From the NCBI GenBank assembly GCA_052389435.1, contig JBQTIB010000194.1, positions 1 to 28,469 on the forward strand: 28,469 nt of DNA. Reading direction: 5' to 3'. The notes below the pieces were generated by a model. The model was not told the DNA's origin. It was given only the letters and a program-made list of their open reading frames with translations, and searched no databases. Position 1 is the stretch's first letter. Every line of letters starts with the position of its first letter. The DNA comes from JBQTKD01 sp052389435. GTDB lineage: Bacteria > Actinomycetota > Actinomycetes > Sporichthyales > Sporichthyaceae. Positions 6,952 through 14,113 of this stretch are shown here, in pieces. The position numbers were made by a program, and so were the translations under genes.

Positions 6952-8133
6952 TCAGAGCAGCGAGTCGTACAGGGCCTTGGTGCGGGCGGCGATCTCCGGC
7001 CAGGAGAACTGGGCCACCGCGCGTTCGCGACCGGCCTTGCCCATGGCGGCGCAGCGCGCGGGGTCGCGCAGCAGGGTGTTGACGGCCTCGGCGAAGTCGG
7101 TCGCGAACCTGTTCGGGTCCAGCGGGGTGCCGGTGCCGTCCGCCACCTGCTCGATCGGTACGAGCAGGCCCGTCTCGCCGTCGGCGACGACCTCCGGGAT
7201 GCCGCCGGTGGCGGTTGCGACGACCGCCGTCTCGCAGGCCATGGCCTCGAGGTTCACGATGCCCATCGGCTCGTAGACCGACGGGCAGACGAACACCGTG
7301 GCGTGCGAGAGCAACTGCACCAGATCCGCCTTGGGCAACTGCTCCTCGATCCAGAACACCCCGCGACGCTGGGTCTGCAGCATGCTCATCATGCCGACGA
7401 TCTGGCCGTAGATCTGCTTGGTGTCCGGAGCCCCGGCGCACAGAACGACCTGGGCGTCGCGGTCGAAGGAGCGCGCCGCCTGCAGCAGGTGCGGCAGGCC
7501 CTTCTGCTGGGTGATGCGGCCGACGAACAACACCGTCGGCTTGCCGACCTCGAGGTGGTGACGCTCCATCACGTCGGTGCCGTGGTTGGGCGCGTACTCC
7601 TCGGTGTCGATCCCGTTGTGGATGACCTGCACCTTGTTCGGATCCACGTTCGGGTAGCACCGCAGCACGTCCTCGCGCATGCCGGCCGACACCGAAATCA
7701 CGGCGTCGGCCGCTTCGAGCGCGGTCTTCTCCGCCCAGGAGGACAGGGCGTACCCGCCGCCGAGCTGCTCGGCCTTCCAGGGCCGCAGCGGCTCGAGGGA
7801 GTGGGTGGACACCACGTGCGGGACGCCGTGCAGCAGCTTCGCGAGGTGCCCGGCGAGGTTGGCGTACCAGGTGTGGGAGTGCACGACGTCGGCCCCGGCC
7901 GCAGCCGCCGCGATCTGCAGGTCGACCCCGAAGACGCCGAGCGCGGCGTTGGCCTCGGCCAGCTCCGTGGGCACCGGATAGGCCGTCACGCCGTCGTCGG
8001 TGCGCGGCTTGCCGAAGCACTGCACCCGTACGTCGGCCAGCGCGCGCAACTCCCGCGCGAGGTACTCCACGTGAACGCCGGCGCCGCCGTAGACCTCCGG
8101 CGGATATTCCCTGGTGAGCAGGTCGACTCGCAT
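6952..8133 (-). CDS. glgA: Glycogen synthase / maltose-1-phosphate synthase, GT4 family
   Basis: This is a 393-residue GT-B glycosyltransferase of the actinobacterial GlgA type. Mycobacterial homologues (GlgM) use ADP-glucose to make maltose-1-phosphate or to elongate alpha-1,4-glucan. The N-terminal domain opens MRVDLLTREYPPEVYGGAG with the donor-loop Gly pair. The C-terminal Rossmann domain begins at VLFVGRITQQKGL and carries the retaining-GT motif EPMGIVNLE (E-x7-E) followed by ATATGGIPEVV. The length is normal for this short actinobacterial form. The ATG has TAGCGT 7 bases upstream and no Shine-Dalgarno sequence, so it is probably leaderless. It diverges from glgC, which supplies its ADP-glucose substrate. 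Confidence 0.95.
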   Translation of the reverse strand: MRVDLLTREYPPEVYGGAGVHVEYLARELRALADVRVQCFGKPRTDDGVTAYPVPTELAEANAALGVFGVDLQIAAAAAGADVVHSHTWYANLAGHLAKLLHGVPHVVSTHSLEPLRPWKAEQLGGGYALSSWAEKTALEAADAVISVSAGMREDVLRCYPNVDPNKVQVIHNGIDTEEYAPNHGTDVMERHHLEVGKPTVLFVGRITQQKGLPHLLQAARSFDRDAQVVLCAGAPDTKQIYGQIVGMMSMLQTQRRGVFWIEEQLPKADLVQLLSHATVFVCPSVYEPMGIVNLEAMACETAVVATATGGIPEVVADGETGLLVPIEQVADGTGTPLDPNRFATDFAEAVNTLLRDPARCAAMGKAGRERAVAQFSWPEIAARTKALYDSLL

Positions 8134-8140
8134 GCCGGAA

Positions 8141-8146
8141 ACGCTA
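8141..8146 (-). promoter_or_regulatory. Leaderless -10 box of glgA
   Basis: On the minus strand TAGCGT precedes the glgA ATG by 7 bases, and there is no ribosome-binding site. It lies in the 97-base glgA/glgC spacer, back to back with the glgC box. Confidence 0.5.
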
Positions 8147-8217
8147 CCGGGCAGTCCTGGACGCGAGCGGCACACCTCTGCCGAGCGCGCCCGCGGCGGG
8201 CGCGGAAATGTGACAGA

Positions 8218-8223
8218 TAGGGT
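8218..8223 (+). promoter_or_regulatory. Leaderless -10 box of glgC
   Basis: TAGGGT precedes the glgC ATG by 7 bases with no Shine-Dalgarno sequence. A GTGACA element lies just upstream. Confidence 0.5.
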
Positions 8224-8230
8224 CGCGAAC

Positions 8231-9466
8231 ATGGCACAGACGAAGGTCCTGGCAATGGTGCTGGCCGGCGGCGAGGGCAAGCGCCTCATGCCCCTGACGG
8301 GCGATCGGGCGAAACCCGCGGTCCCCTTCGGCGGGCTCTACCGTCTCGTCGACTTCGTGCTGTCGAACCTGGTCAACGGCGGCTATCTGAAGATCGTCGT
8401 GCTGACCCAGTACAAGAACCACAGCCTCGACCGGCACATCTCCCGGACCTGGCGCATGTCGGCGATGCTCGGCAACTACGTCACCCCGGTGCCCGCCCAG
8501 CAGCGTCGCGGCCCGCGGTGGTTCGCCGGCTCCGCCGACGCGATCTTCCAGAACCTGAACCTGATCGACGACGAGATGCCCGAGCAGGTCATCGTGTTCG
8601 GCGCGGACCACATCTATCGGATGGACCCCCGGCAGATGGTCGCCCAGCACATCGAGTCCGGCATGGACGTCACGGTGGCCGCCGTGCGTCAGCCGCGCTA
8701 CCTGGCCGACCAGTTCGGCGTCATCCGAGCCGACGCCACCGGCGCGAAGATCGAAGAGTTCCTCGAAAAGCCCAAGGAGGTCGAAGGCCTCCCGGACTCC
8801 CCCGAGGAGATCTACGCCTCGATGGGCAACTACGTCTTCCGGACCTCGGCGCTGATCAAGGCCGTCAACGAGGACGCGATGGACCCGTCCTCGCGCCACG
8901 ACCTCGGCGGCAACATCATCCCGAACCTCGTCGCGCAGGGGCGGGCGGGCGTCTACGACTTCTCCCAGAACGACGTGCCCGGTCCCGAGGGTCGGGAGAA
9001 GGCGTACTGGCGGGACGTCGGAACGCTCGACGCCTTCTACGAGGCGCACATGGACCTGATCTCGGCCAACCCGGCGTTCAACCTCTACAACCGCGAATGG
9101 CCGATCTACACCCTGCACGACCCGTGGCCCCCGGCTCGTTTCGTGGGCGGCACCGAGGGCGTCACCGGCCACGCGGTCGAGTCGATGATCTCCGGTGGCG
9201 TGCAGATCGCCGGCGCCGTGGAGCGGTCGGTGCTCTCCCCCGGCGTGACGGTCGGCCGCGGCGCCCGCGTCGAGGGCTGCGTGCTGCTCGACGGGGTGAA
9301 GATCGGCCACGACGCCGTGGTCCGCAACGCGATCCTGGACAAGAACGTCGTCGTCCCCGACGGCTTCCGCCTGGGCCTGACCGACAAGGACGCCGACCTG
9401 AAGCGGGTCATCATGACCGAAGGCGGCATCCGCGTCGTCGCCAAGGGCGCCACGCTCAGCCTCTAG
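8231..9466 (+). CDS. glgC: Glucose-1-phosphate adenylyltransferase (ADP-glucose pyrophosphorylase)
   Basis: This 411-residue enzyme makes ADP-glucose from ATP and glucose-1-phosphate, the committed step for glycogen. Residues 5-250 form the nucleotidyltransferase domain: VLAGGEGKRLMPLTGDRAKPAVPFGG is written here in part as LAGGEGKRL and RAKPAVPFGG, and the GSADAIFQN and FGADHIYRMD blocks follow. EFLEKPK and YWRDVGTLDAFYEAH mark the substrate site. The C-terminal third (from about residue 300) is a left-handed beta-helix with hexapeptide repeats such as GVTVGRGARVEGCVLLDGVKIG (residues given partially). The start is the first ATG with a TANNNT box 7 bases upstream. The gene ends just before a strong hairpin and pairs functionally with the divergent glgA. 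Confidence 0.97.
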   Translation: MAQTKVLAMVLAGGEGKRLMPLTGDRAKPAVPFGGLYRLVDFVLSNLVNGGYLKIVVLTQYKNHSLDRHISRTWRMSAMLGNYVTPVPAQQRRGPRWFAGSADAIFQNLNLIDDEMPEQVIVFGADHIYRMDPRQMVAQHIESGMDVTVAAVRQPRYLADQFGVIRADATGAKIEEFLEKPKEVEGLPDSPEEIYASMGNYVFRTSALIKAVNEDAMDPSSRHDLGGNIIPNLVAQGRAGVYDFSQNDVPGPEGREKAYWRDVGTLDAFYEAHMDLISANPAFNLYNREWPIYTLHDPWPPARFVGGTEGVTGHAVESMISGGVQIAGAVERSVLSPGVTVGRGARVEGCVLLDGVKIGHDAVVRNAILDKNVVVPDGFRLGLTDKDADLKRVIMTEGGIRVVAKGATLSL

Positions 9467-9472
9467 CCGTCT

Positions 9473-9509
9473 CGATCGCGGAAAGGGATGACATCCTTTT
9501 CCGCGATCG
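9473..9509 (+). terminator. Hairpin terminator after glgC
   Basis: Near-perfect 18-base arms (9473-9490 and 9492-9509, one G-T pair) start 7 bases past the glgC stop codon. In RNA the stem closes on a tight loop, and a TTTT run lies in the right arm. It could work in both directions, since a possible minus-strand small gene ends at 9513. Confidence 0.8.
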
Positions 9510-9512
9510 CAG

Positions 9513-9887
9513 CTAGCCGCGAACGAGGCTCCAGTGGCCCAGCAGGCAGCGCAGACGCACCGGTCGGGCGGCGGCGTGCAGCATGGACTCCGCGTGCAGC
9601 GAGGACTCCGCGTGCCACGGCACCCGTTGGGCGGGAGTCCCGCACCAGCCGCAGCGGGCGGGCCCGCGGACCGGGGCCGGAGACTCGTGGGGGCTGCCTG
9701 CGTCGACCGGAACGAGGTGACGCTGCCGAGGAAGGAGGCGGGTCGAACGAGGTGCATAGTTAGGAGACCCTAACCTAACTTTCGCCGGGTCGATACGGCT
9801 CGCGGGCGTGACGCCCGATACCTTCGGCCCCGTGGAAACCCGGACGCTGTTGGTTACCGTCACCGGCCGCGACCGACCCGGCGTCAC
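9513..9887 (-). CDS. Possible small Cys/His protein; start unresolved
   Basis: This open frame of up to 124 residues has a C-terminal half that looks protein-like. It has a CxxC pair (RCGWCG), an in-frame duplicated six-residue unit HAESSL/HAESML, and an ending RLRCLLGHWSLVRG with a third Cys and a His, which together suggest a small zinc-ribbon-like domain. The only good in-frame start codons are GTGs beyond 9860, inside the 5' end of serB on the other strand. An ATG at 9757, directly behind the iron box, is in a different frame. A sequence indel, a frameshifted pseudogene or a non-canonical start are all possible. Most of the 365-base serB/glgC interval is this frame; apart from the glgC terminator, the iron box and the serB -10 hexamer, I see nothing else there. 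Confidence 0.3.
   Translation of the reverse strand: MTPGRSRPVTVTNSVRVSTGPKVSGVTPASRIDPAKVRLGSPNYAPRSTRLLPRQRHLVPVDAGSPHESPAPVRGPARCGWCGTPAQRVPWHAESSLHAESMLHAAARPVRLRCLLGHWSLVRG
9760..9778. promoter_or_regulatory. IdeR/DtxR-type iron box
   Basis: TTAGGAGACCCTAACCTAA matches the 19-base IdeR/DtxR operator consensus (TTAGGTTAGGCTAACCTAA) at 15 of 19 positions. Both outer half-sites, TTAGG and CCTAA, are intact; the mismatches are at positions 6, 7, 9 and 10. Family knowledge: iron-loaded IdeR or DtxR binds such boxes, usually repressing iron-uptake genes and activating some storage genes. The box sits 54 bases upstream of the serB GTG, and on the minus strand it ends 2 bases before an ATG at 9757. 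Which direction it controls is not decided by the sequence. Confidence 0.6.
9819..9824 (+). promoter_or_regulatory. Leaderless -10 box of serB
   Basis: TACCTT is followed by 7 bases and then the GTG at 9832. This supports that start over the in-frame GTG at 9808, which would place the hexamer inside the gene. Confidence 0.45.
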
Positions 9888-11046
9888 CGCCGCCCTGTTC
9901 GAGGCGTTGATCGGCTACGACGTCGAGGTGCTCGACGTCGAACAGGTCGTCGTCCGCGGCCGGCTCGTGCTCGGCGTGCTCGTCGCCCCGGGCGGCGACG
10001 AGGCCGGGGTGCGCGCCGCGGTCGCCGCCGCGGCATACACGCTGGACCTGCACGTCGAGATCGCCTCGGGCACCGGGGACAACGCCCCCCGCCCCGCCGG
10101 GCGACTGCACGTCACGATCCTCGGCCATCCGTTGCGCACCGCCGCGATGGCGGGCGTCGCCGCCCGGATAGCCGCGTGCGGGGCCAACATCGACCGCATC
10201 ATGCGGCTGTCCCGCTCCCCCGTCACCAGCCTCGAACTCGACGTCTCCGGCGCCCGCGACCTCGACGAGCTGCGCGCGGCCCTGGCAGAGGAGGCCGCCG
10301 CCCGGGGGGTCGACATCGCGGTGCACGCCGCGGGCCTGCACCGCCGCGGGCGCCGCCTGGTCGTCATGGACGTCGACTCCACGCTCATTCAGGGCGAGGT
10401 GATCGAGATGCTCGCCGAGCACGCGGGCGCGCACGAGGAGGTCGCCCGGATCACCGAGGCCGCCATGCGCGGCGAACTGGACTTCGAGGCCTCCCTGCGG
10501 GCCCGGGTTGCGCTGCTGAAGGGCCTGCCCGAATCCGTCGTCGACGACGTCCGTGCCGCCGTGCGCCTCACGCCGGGCGCCCGCACGCTGATTCGGACCC
10601 TCAAGCGCCTCGACCACGAGGTCGCGATCGTCTCCGGCGGCTTCACCCAGATCACCGACATGCTCGTGGCCGAACTCGGCTTGGACTACGCGGCCGCGAA
10701 CACCCTCGAGATCGTCGACGGCAGGCTGACCGGCGGCGTCGTCGGGCCGATCGTCGACCGCGCGTACAAGGCCAAGGCGCTCGAGGAGTTCGCCGCGGCC
10801 GCGCAGATCCCGCTCTCGCAGACCGTCGCGATCGGCGACGGCGCCAACGACCTGGACATGCTGGCCCGCGCCGGTCTCGGGGTGGCGTTCAACGCGAAGC
10901 CGATGGTGCGCAGGGCCGCGGCGGCGGCCATCAACGTCCCCTACCTGGACGCGCTCCTCTTCCTGTTGGGGATCAGCCGGGAGGATGTGGAGGAGGCGGA
11001 CGCCGCCGATCCGGTGCTGCCGGACCCCCGAGCAGGGGAACCTTAA
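9832..11046 (+). CDS. serB: Phosphoserine phosphatase SerB with two ACT domains
   Basis: This 404-residue enzyme dephosphorylates O-phosphoserine to serine, the last step of the phosphorylated serine pathway. Residues 1-75 (TLLVTVTGRDRPGVTAALFE) and about 85-165 (RLHVTILGHPLRTAAMAG) are two ACT-like regulatory domains, as in mycobacterial SerB2. The HAD domain follows, with the nucleophile loop DVDST (Asp180 and Asp182), motif II VSGGFTQ, the conserved Lys in YKAKALEEFA and the metal-binding GDGANDLDML. All catalytic residues are present. I use the GTG at 9832 because of its upstream -10 hexamer; a GTG 24 bases earlier is the alternative. The ACT domains suggest amino-acid feedback control, and the iron box upstream is unexpected. 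Confidence 0.96.
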   Translation: METRTLLVTVTGRDRPGVTAALFEALIGYDVEVLDVEQVVVRGRLVLGVLVAPGGDEAGVRAAVAAAAYTLDLHVEIASGTGDNAPRPAGRLHVTILGHPLRTAAMAGVAARIAACGANIDRIMRLSRSPVTSLELDVSGARDLDELRAALAEEAAARGVDIAVHAAGLHRRGRRLVVMDVDSTLIQGEVIEMLAEHAGAHEEVARITEAAMRGELDFEASLRARVALLKGLPESVVDDVRAAVRLTPGARTLIRTLKRLDHEVAIVSGGFTQITDMLVAELGLDYAAANTLEIVDGRLTGGVVGPIVDRAYKAKALEEFAAAAQIPLSQTVAIGDGANDLDMLARAGLGVAFNAKPMVRRAAAAAINVPYLDALLFLLGISREDVEEADAADPVLPDPRAGEP

Positions 11047-11183
11047 CTTTTCCTGAGAAATCGGCCAAGCCGAATCGCATCTTCCGGCGAAAGTGGGGCA
11101 TACGCGCGCGAACGTCCCGCGCGGAGCACCAGCGCCAGCCATCCCGGGCTCGCGTCGTCCCCCGTTCGACCGAAGAGGAAAAC

Positions 11184-11678
11184 ATGTTTACTCCGACCTC
11201 CCGGAAGGCCTGCCTCGTTCTGGCGGCCTCGGCCACGCTGCTCCTGCCGACCAACGCGTTCGCCGCCGACGAGCCGGTCGAGGCCGGCGACATCGCGGAG
11301 GACTCCTACGCCGTCGGTCTCGGCAAGGTTGGCCTGTTCGACATCGAGTTCGTGGCGCTCAAGGACGAGGGCAAGCCGGCCAAGGGCACCTTCTCGGGCA
11401 AGGACGCGCTCGGCTCGACCTTCTCCGGGAAGATCACCTGCCTGCAGTTCGAGGGCGACAAGAAGGCGGCCTTCGTGGCCGTCGCGGACAGCGCCAGCTC
11501 CCCGCTGTTCGGCGCTGCGCAGCTGGTCACCGTGTTCGAGAACGGCCCCGGGCAGACCGGCAGCTTCGGCTTCGCCTCCACCTCTGCCTCCGCCAAGGAG
11601 TGCACGCCGGGCGACGCCTCGATGAAGGCGGACAACGGGAACGTCAAGGTCGTGCCGAAGAACACCGGCGCGAAGTAG
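11184..11678 (+). CDS. Small secreted protein of unknown function
   Basis: This 164-residue protein has a clear Sec signal peptide (residues 1-28: basic n-region TSRKA, hydrophobic core, cleavage after AFA in TNAFAADEP). The mature part is rich in Gly, Ser, Lys and Ala, looks beta-rich (GTFSGKDALGSTFSGKITC), and contains two Cys that could pair. I do not recognise the family. It resembles the many small beta-sandwich exported proteins of actinomycetes. The ATG has a good AGAGGAA site 5-6 bases upstream. The 137 bases between serB and this gene hold that site and a GC-rich inverted repeat but no obvious -10 box. It ends at a strong bidirectional hairpin facing the SixA-like gene. Confidence 0.82.
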   Translation: MFTPTSRKACLVLAASATLLLPTNAFAADEPVEAGDIAEDSYAVGLGKVGLFDIEFVALKDEGKPAKGTFSGKDALGSTFSGKITCLQFEGDKKAAFVAVADSASSPLFGAAQLVTVFENGPGQTGSFGFASTSASAKECTPGDASMKADNGNVKVVPKNTGAK

Positions 11679-11701
11679 GCGCCCTTCGCAGGCACCGCAG
11701 T

Positions 11702-11740
11702 CGGAGGCCGACACGAGCAGTTCGTTCGTGTCGGCCTCCG
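11702..11740. terminator. Bidirectional hairpin terminator
   Basis: Perfect 15-base arms (11702-11716 with 11726-11740) enclose a 9-base loop, between the converging secreted-protein gene and the SixA-like gene. There is no U tract, as is usual for GC-rich actinobacterial terminators. It can serve both strands. Confidence 0.85.
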
Positions 11741-11776
11741 CGCGTTCGCCGCCGGGGTTGGTCGCGGGCGGTCGGC

Positions 11777-12310
11777 TCAGCCGCGCGCGACGACGATCGA
11801 GGCGAGGCGCCCGGCGCCCTCGGAGAGCACCGCCCACTTCCCGTGCAGTTGGACCACGGCGATCGCGGCGGTCCCGAAGTCCGTGCGGGCGACGTAGAGG
11901 TCGTCGTCGGCGCCCTCGCCGGACAGGGCGAGCACGAGGTCCTGTAGGCCGGGGTTGTGGCCCACCAGCAGCACGGTGTGGGCGTCGTTCGGGACGTCCC
12001 GTACGACTCGCAGCAGATCGTCGAGATCGGCGTCGTAGACGGCGCGTTCCATCGTCGTGGCGATGCCGTCGCCGAGTTCCATGGCGGCCAGCGCCCAGGT
12101 CTCCTTGGCGCGGGTGGCGGTCGAACACACCGTCAGATCCGGGTGGAAGCCCGCCTCGGCGATCCAGCGTCCGGCCGCCAGAGCGTCGCGGCGCCCGCGC
12201 GCCGTCAACGGCCGCTCGTGGTCGGTGGTGTTGCCGCGCTCGGCCTTTGCGTGGCGGAGCACGATCAGCGTCCGGGCCTTCCCGGAGCCGGTACTGCTGC
12301 CTTCCTTCAT
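11777..12310 (-). CDS. SixA-type histidine phosphatase family protein
   Basis: This 177-residue protein is a short branch-1 histidine phosphatase. The phospho-accepting His20 is in LRHAKAE, followed by RPLTARGRRDA, then STATRAKETW, an acidic YDADLDDLLRVV segment and the second catalytic His in LVGHNPGLQDL. SixA removes phosphate from phosphohistidine on signalling proteins. Many actinobacterial relatives have unknown small-molecule or protein substrates, so the exact role is open. I chose the ATG (MKEGSS) over a GTG three codons upstream. TTAGGT lies 7 bases before that ATG, a weaker version of the leaderless -10 seen elsewhere. It follows fabI on the same strand by 37 bases and may share its transcript. 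Confidence 0.85.
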   Translation of the reverse strand: MKEGSSTGSGKARTLIVLRHAKAERGNTTDHERPLTARGRRDALAAGRWIAEAGFHPDLTVCSTATRAKETWALAAMELGDGIATTMERAVYDADLDDLLRVVRDVPNDAHTVLLVGHNPGLQDLVLALSGEGADDDLYVARTDFGTAAIAVVQLHGKWAVLSEGAGRLASIVVARG

Positions 12311-12317
12311 GCCCCCC

Positions 12318-12323
12318 ACCTAA
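12318..12323 (-). promoter_or_regulatory. Weak leaderless -10 candidate, SixA-like gene
   Basis: TTAGGT lies 7 bases upstream of the ATG on the minus strand. It departs from TANNNT at position 2, so the call is tentative. Confidence 0.25.
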
Positions 12324-12347
12324 CCACCACAGCAGTCCTCCACCCGT

Positions 12348-13118
12348 CTACCCGCCCATGGCGTGTACGCCGCCGTCGACGTGCACGATTTCGCCCGTGG
12401 TGGCCGGGAACCAGTCCGAGAGCAGCGCGACGCACGCCTGCGCGGCCGGGACCGGATCGCCGACGTCCCAGCCCATCGGCGCGCGGGACTTCCAGACGTT
12501 CTCGAACTCCTCGAAGCCCGGGATCGACTTGGCGGCCATGGTCTTGATCGGGCCGGCGGCGACGAGGTTGGAGCGGATGCCCGACGGGCCGAGGTCCCGG
12601 GCGAGGTAGCGCGAGCAGGACTCCAGCGCCGCCTTCGCGACGCCCATCCAGTCGTACTTGGGCCAGGCCACGGTCGCGTCGAAGGTCAGGCCGACCAGCG
12701 AACCGCCCGTCGCCGGGAACATCGGCTTGGCGGCCATGGCGAGGGCCTTGTAGGAGTAGGCCGAGACGTTGAGCGCGGTGGCGACGTCCTCCCACGCGGT
12801 GTTGAGGAAGTTGCCGCCGAGCGCCGCCTCGGGCGCGAAGCCGATCGAGTGCACGACACCGTCGAGACCGTCGAGGTGCTCCCCGACCGCGGTGGTCAGG
12901 TTCGCGAGGTGGTCGACGTCGGTGACGTCGAGTTCGATCACCGGCGCGGTCTGCGGAAGGCGTCCGGCGATGCGGGTGGTCAGCCGCAGCACCCGCCCGT
13001 AGGAGGACAGCACGACCGTGGCGCCCTGTTCCTGGGCGAGGCGTGCGACGTGGAAGGCGATGGAGGCGTCGGTCAGGACGCCGGTGACCAGGATGCGCTT
13101 GCCGTCGAGAAGACCCAT
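12348..13118 (-). CDS. fabI: Enoyl-[acyl-carrier-protein] reductase, InhA/FabI type
   Basis: This 256-residue NADH-dependent short-chain reductase reduces the trans-2-enoyl-ACP double bond in type II fatty acid synthesis. It opens MGLLDGKRILVTGVLTDASIAFH (nucleotide-binding Gly and Ser/Ile region, given in part), with LDVTD at the adenine pocket and HSIGFAPE in the middle. The active-site Tyr-x6-Lys is in KYDWMGVAKAALES, and the C-terminal GEIVHVDGGVHAMGG is typical of InhA rather than of FabG. Its ATG is three bases after the fabG stop, so the two are co-transcribed exactly as in the mycobacterial mabA-inhA operon. A dedicated Shine-Dalgarno sequence is weak, consistent with coupled translation. 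Confidence 0.95.
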   Translation of the reverse strand: MGLLDGKRILVTGVLTDASIAFHVARLAQEQGATVVLSSYGRVLRLTTRIAGRLPQTAPVIELDVTDVDHLANLTTAVGEHLDGLDGVVHSIGFAPEAALGGNFLNTAWEDVATALNVSAYSYKALAMAAKPMFPATGGSLVGLTFDATVAWPKYDWMGVAKAALESCSRYLARDLGPSGIRSNLVAAGPIKTMAAKSIPGFEEFENVWKSRAPMGWDVGDPVPAAQACVALLSDWFPATTGEIVHVDGGVHAMGG

Positions 13119-13121
13119 GAT

Positions 13122-13826
13122 TCAGTGCCCCATTCCGAGTCCGCCGTCGACGGGGATGACCGCGCCGGTGATGTAGGCCCCGCCGGGACCGGCGAGGAAG
13201 TGCACGACCTCGGCGATCTCGCTGGGCTGCGCCATCCGGGCCAACGGCACCGAGGCGACGATCTTGTTCGTGTAGTCCTCGCCGAGTTCGGCGGTCATGT
13301 CCGTCTGCACGAAGCCTGGGGCGACGACGTTCGCGGTGATGCCCCGCGAGCCGAGTTCGCGGGCGATGGACCGGGCCATGCCGATCAGGCCCGACTTGGA
13401 GGCCGCGTAGTTCACCTGGCCGGCCGAACCGAGCAGGCCGACGACCGAGGAGATGAAGACGATCCGGCCCTTCTTCTGCCGCAGCATGGACTTCGACGCC
13501 CGCTTGGCGACGCGGAACGAGCCGGTGAGGTTGGTGTCCAGGACGGCCGCGAAGTCCTCCTCGCTCATCCGCAGCATCAGGGTGTCGCGGGTGATCCCGG
13601 CGTTCGCGACGACGATCTCCACGGGTCCGTGCGCGGCCTCGGCCTCGGCGAAGGCGGCGTCGACGGCCGCGGAGTCGGTGACGTCGCACTTCACGCCCAA
13701 CACGCCGGCGGGCAGGTCGCCGGAGCGGTAGGTCACCGCCACCCTGTCCCCCGACGCGACGAACGACTCGGCGATCGCCCGCCCGATGCCCCGGTTTCCA
13801 CCGGTGACCAGTACCGACCGACTCAC
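13122..13826 (-). CDS. fabG: 3-oxoacyl-[acyl-carrier-protein] reductase (MabA/FabG type)
   Basis: This is a 234-residue classical short-chain dehydrogenase. The cofactor motif GGNRGIGRAIA is at residues 9-19, followed by CDVTD, NAGITRDTLMLRM, the catalytic Ser region (ISSVVG) and Tyr-x3-Lys in VNYAASKSGL. The end, GAVIPVDGGLGMGH, is a normal FabG terminus. It reduces beta-ketoacyl-ACP with NADPH. The start is a GTG with GGGAGGT 7 bases before it. It heads the fabG-fabI unit, and the context matches mabA-inhA. It may therefore serve long-chain elongation, although mycolic-acid genes cannot be judged from this window. Confidence 0.95.
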   Translation of the reverse strand: MSRSVLVTGGNRGIGRAIAESFVASGDRVAVTYRSGDLPAGVLGVKCDVTDSAAVDAAFAEAEAAHGPVEIVVANAGITRDTLMLRMSEEDFAAVLDTNLTGSFRVAKRASKSMLRQKKGRIVFISSVVGLLGSAGQVNYAASKSGLIGMARSIARELGSRGITANVVAPGFVQTDMTAELGEDYTNKIVASVPLARMAQPSEIAEVVHFLAGPGGAYITGAVIPVDGGLGMGH

Positions 13827-14113
13827 GCCCCGACCTCCCAGAGAAGACTCACAGCGGGTGTGCGAACCCGTTGACCTGCACGCTATCGGCGTGGCGATGC
13901 ACCATCGGATCCCGGCCGTGTCACGTCACAGTTGCCTTCGACACGCCGTCGGTGATCACAAGAGGATCAACCCGGCGGTAACCACAGACTGATTTGCTGT
14001 CATCGCCTATGTACTGACCCTGCCGGGGGCTTCGCTCCCCGCGTACCGCCCCCGGAGCCCCGCCGGGGGTGCGCCACCGGACCTGCCCGCCGAACCGCGA
14101 ACGGAGACCGACA
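13827..14113. promoter_or_regulatory. Divergent fabG / PBP promoter region
   Basis: This 287-base gap separates the divergent fabG and penicillin-binding-protein genes and should hold both promoters. It contains two closely spaced GTCAC elements (13920-13932), an AT-richer stretch near 13975-14015 that could carry the PBP promoter, and a perfect 7-bp hairpin (14049-14055 with 14063-14069) in the PBP leader. No small gene is evident. Confidence 0.4.

Noticed and set aside
8144..9757. 537-codon minus-strand frame from the ATG at 9757
   Set aside because: It reads antisense through the glgC terminator and most of glgC, with no recognisable domain; only its ATG position near the iron box is of interest.
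11026..11038. CCCC-GAGCA-GGGG hairpin at the end of serB as terminator
   Set aside because: Only 4 bp and inside the coding end; the following T-rich stretch is short. Too weak to call.
13919..13933. CRP-like site (TGTGA-N6-TCACA) in the fabG/PBP spacer
   Set aside because: The sequence has two direct GTCAC units 5 bases apart, not the inverted symmetry needed.
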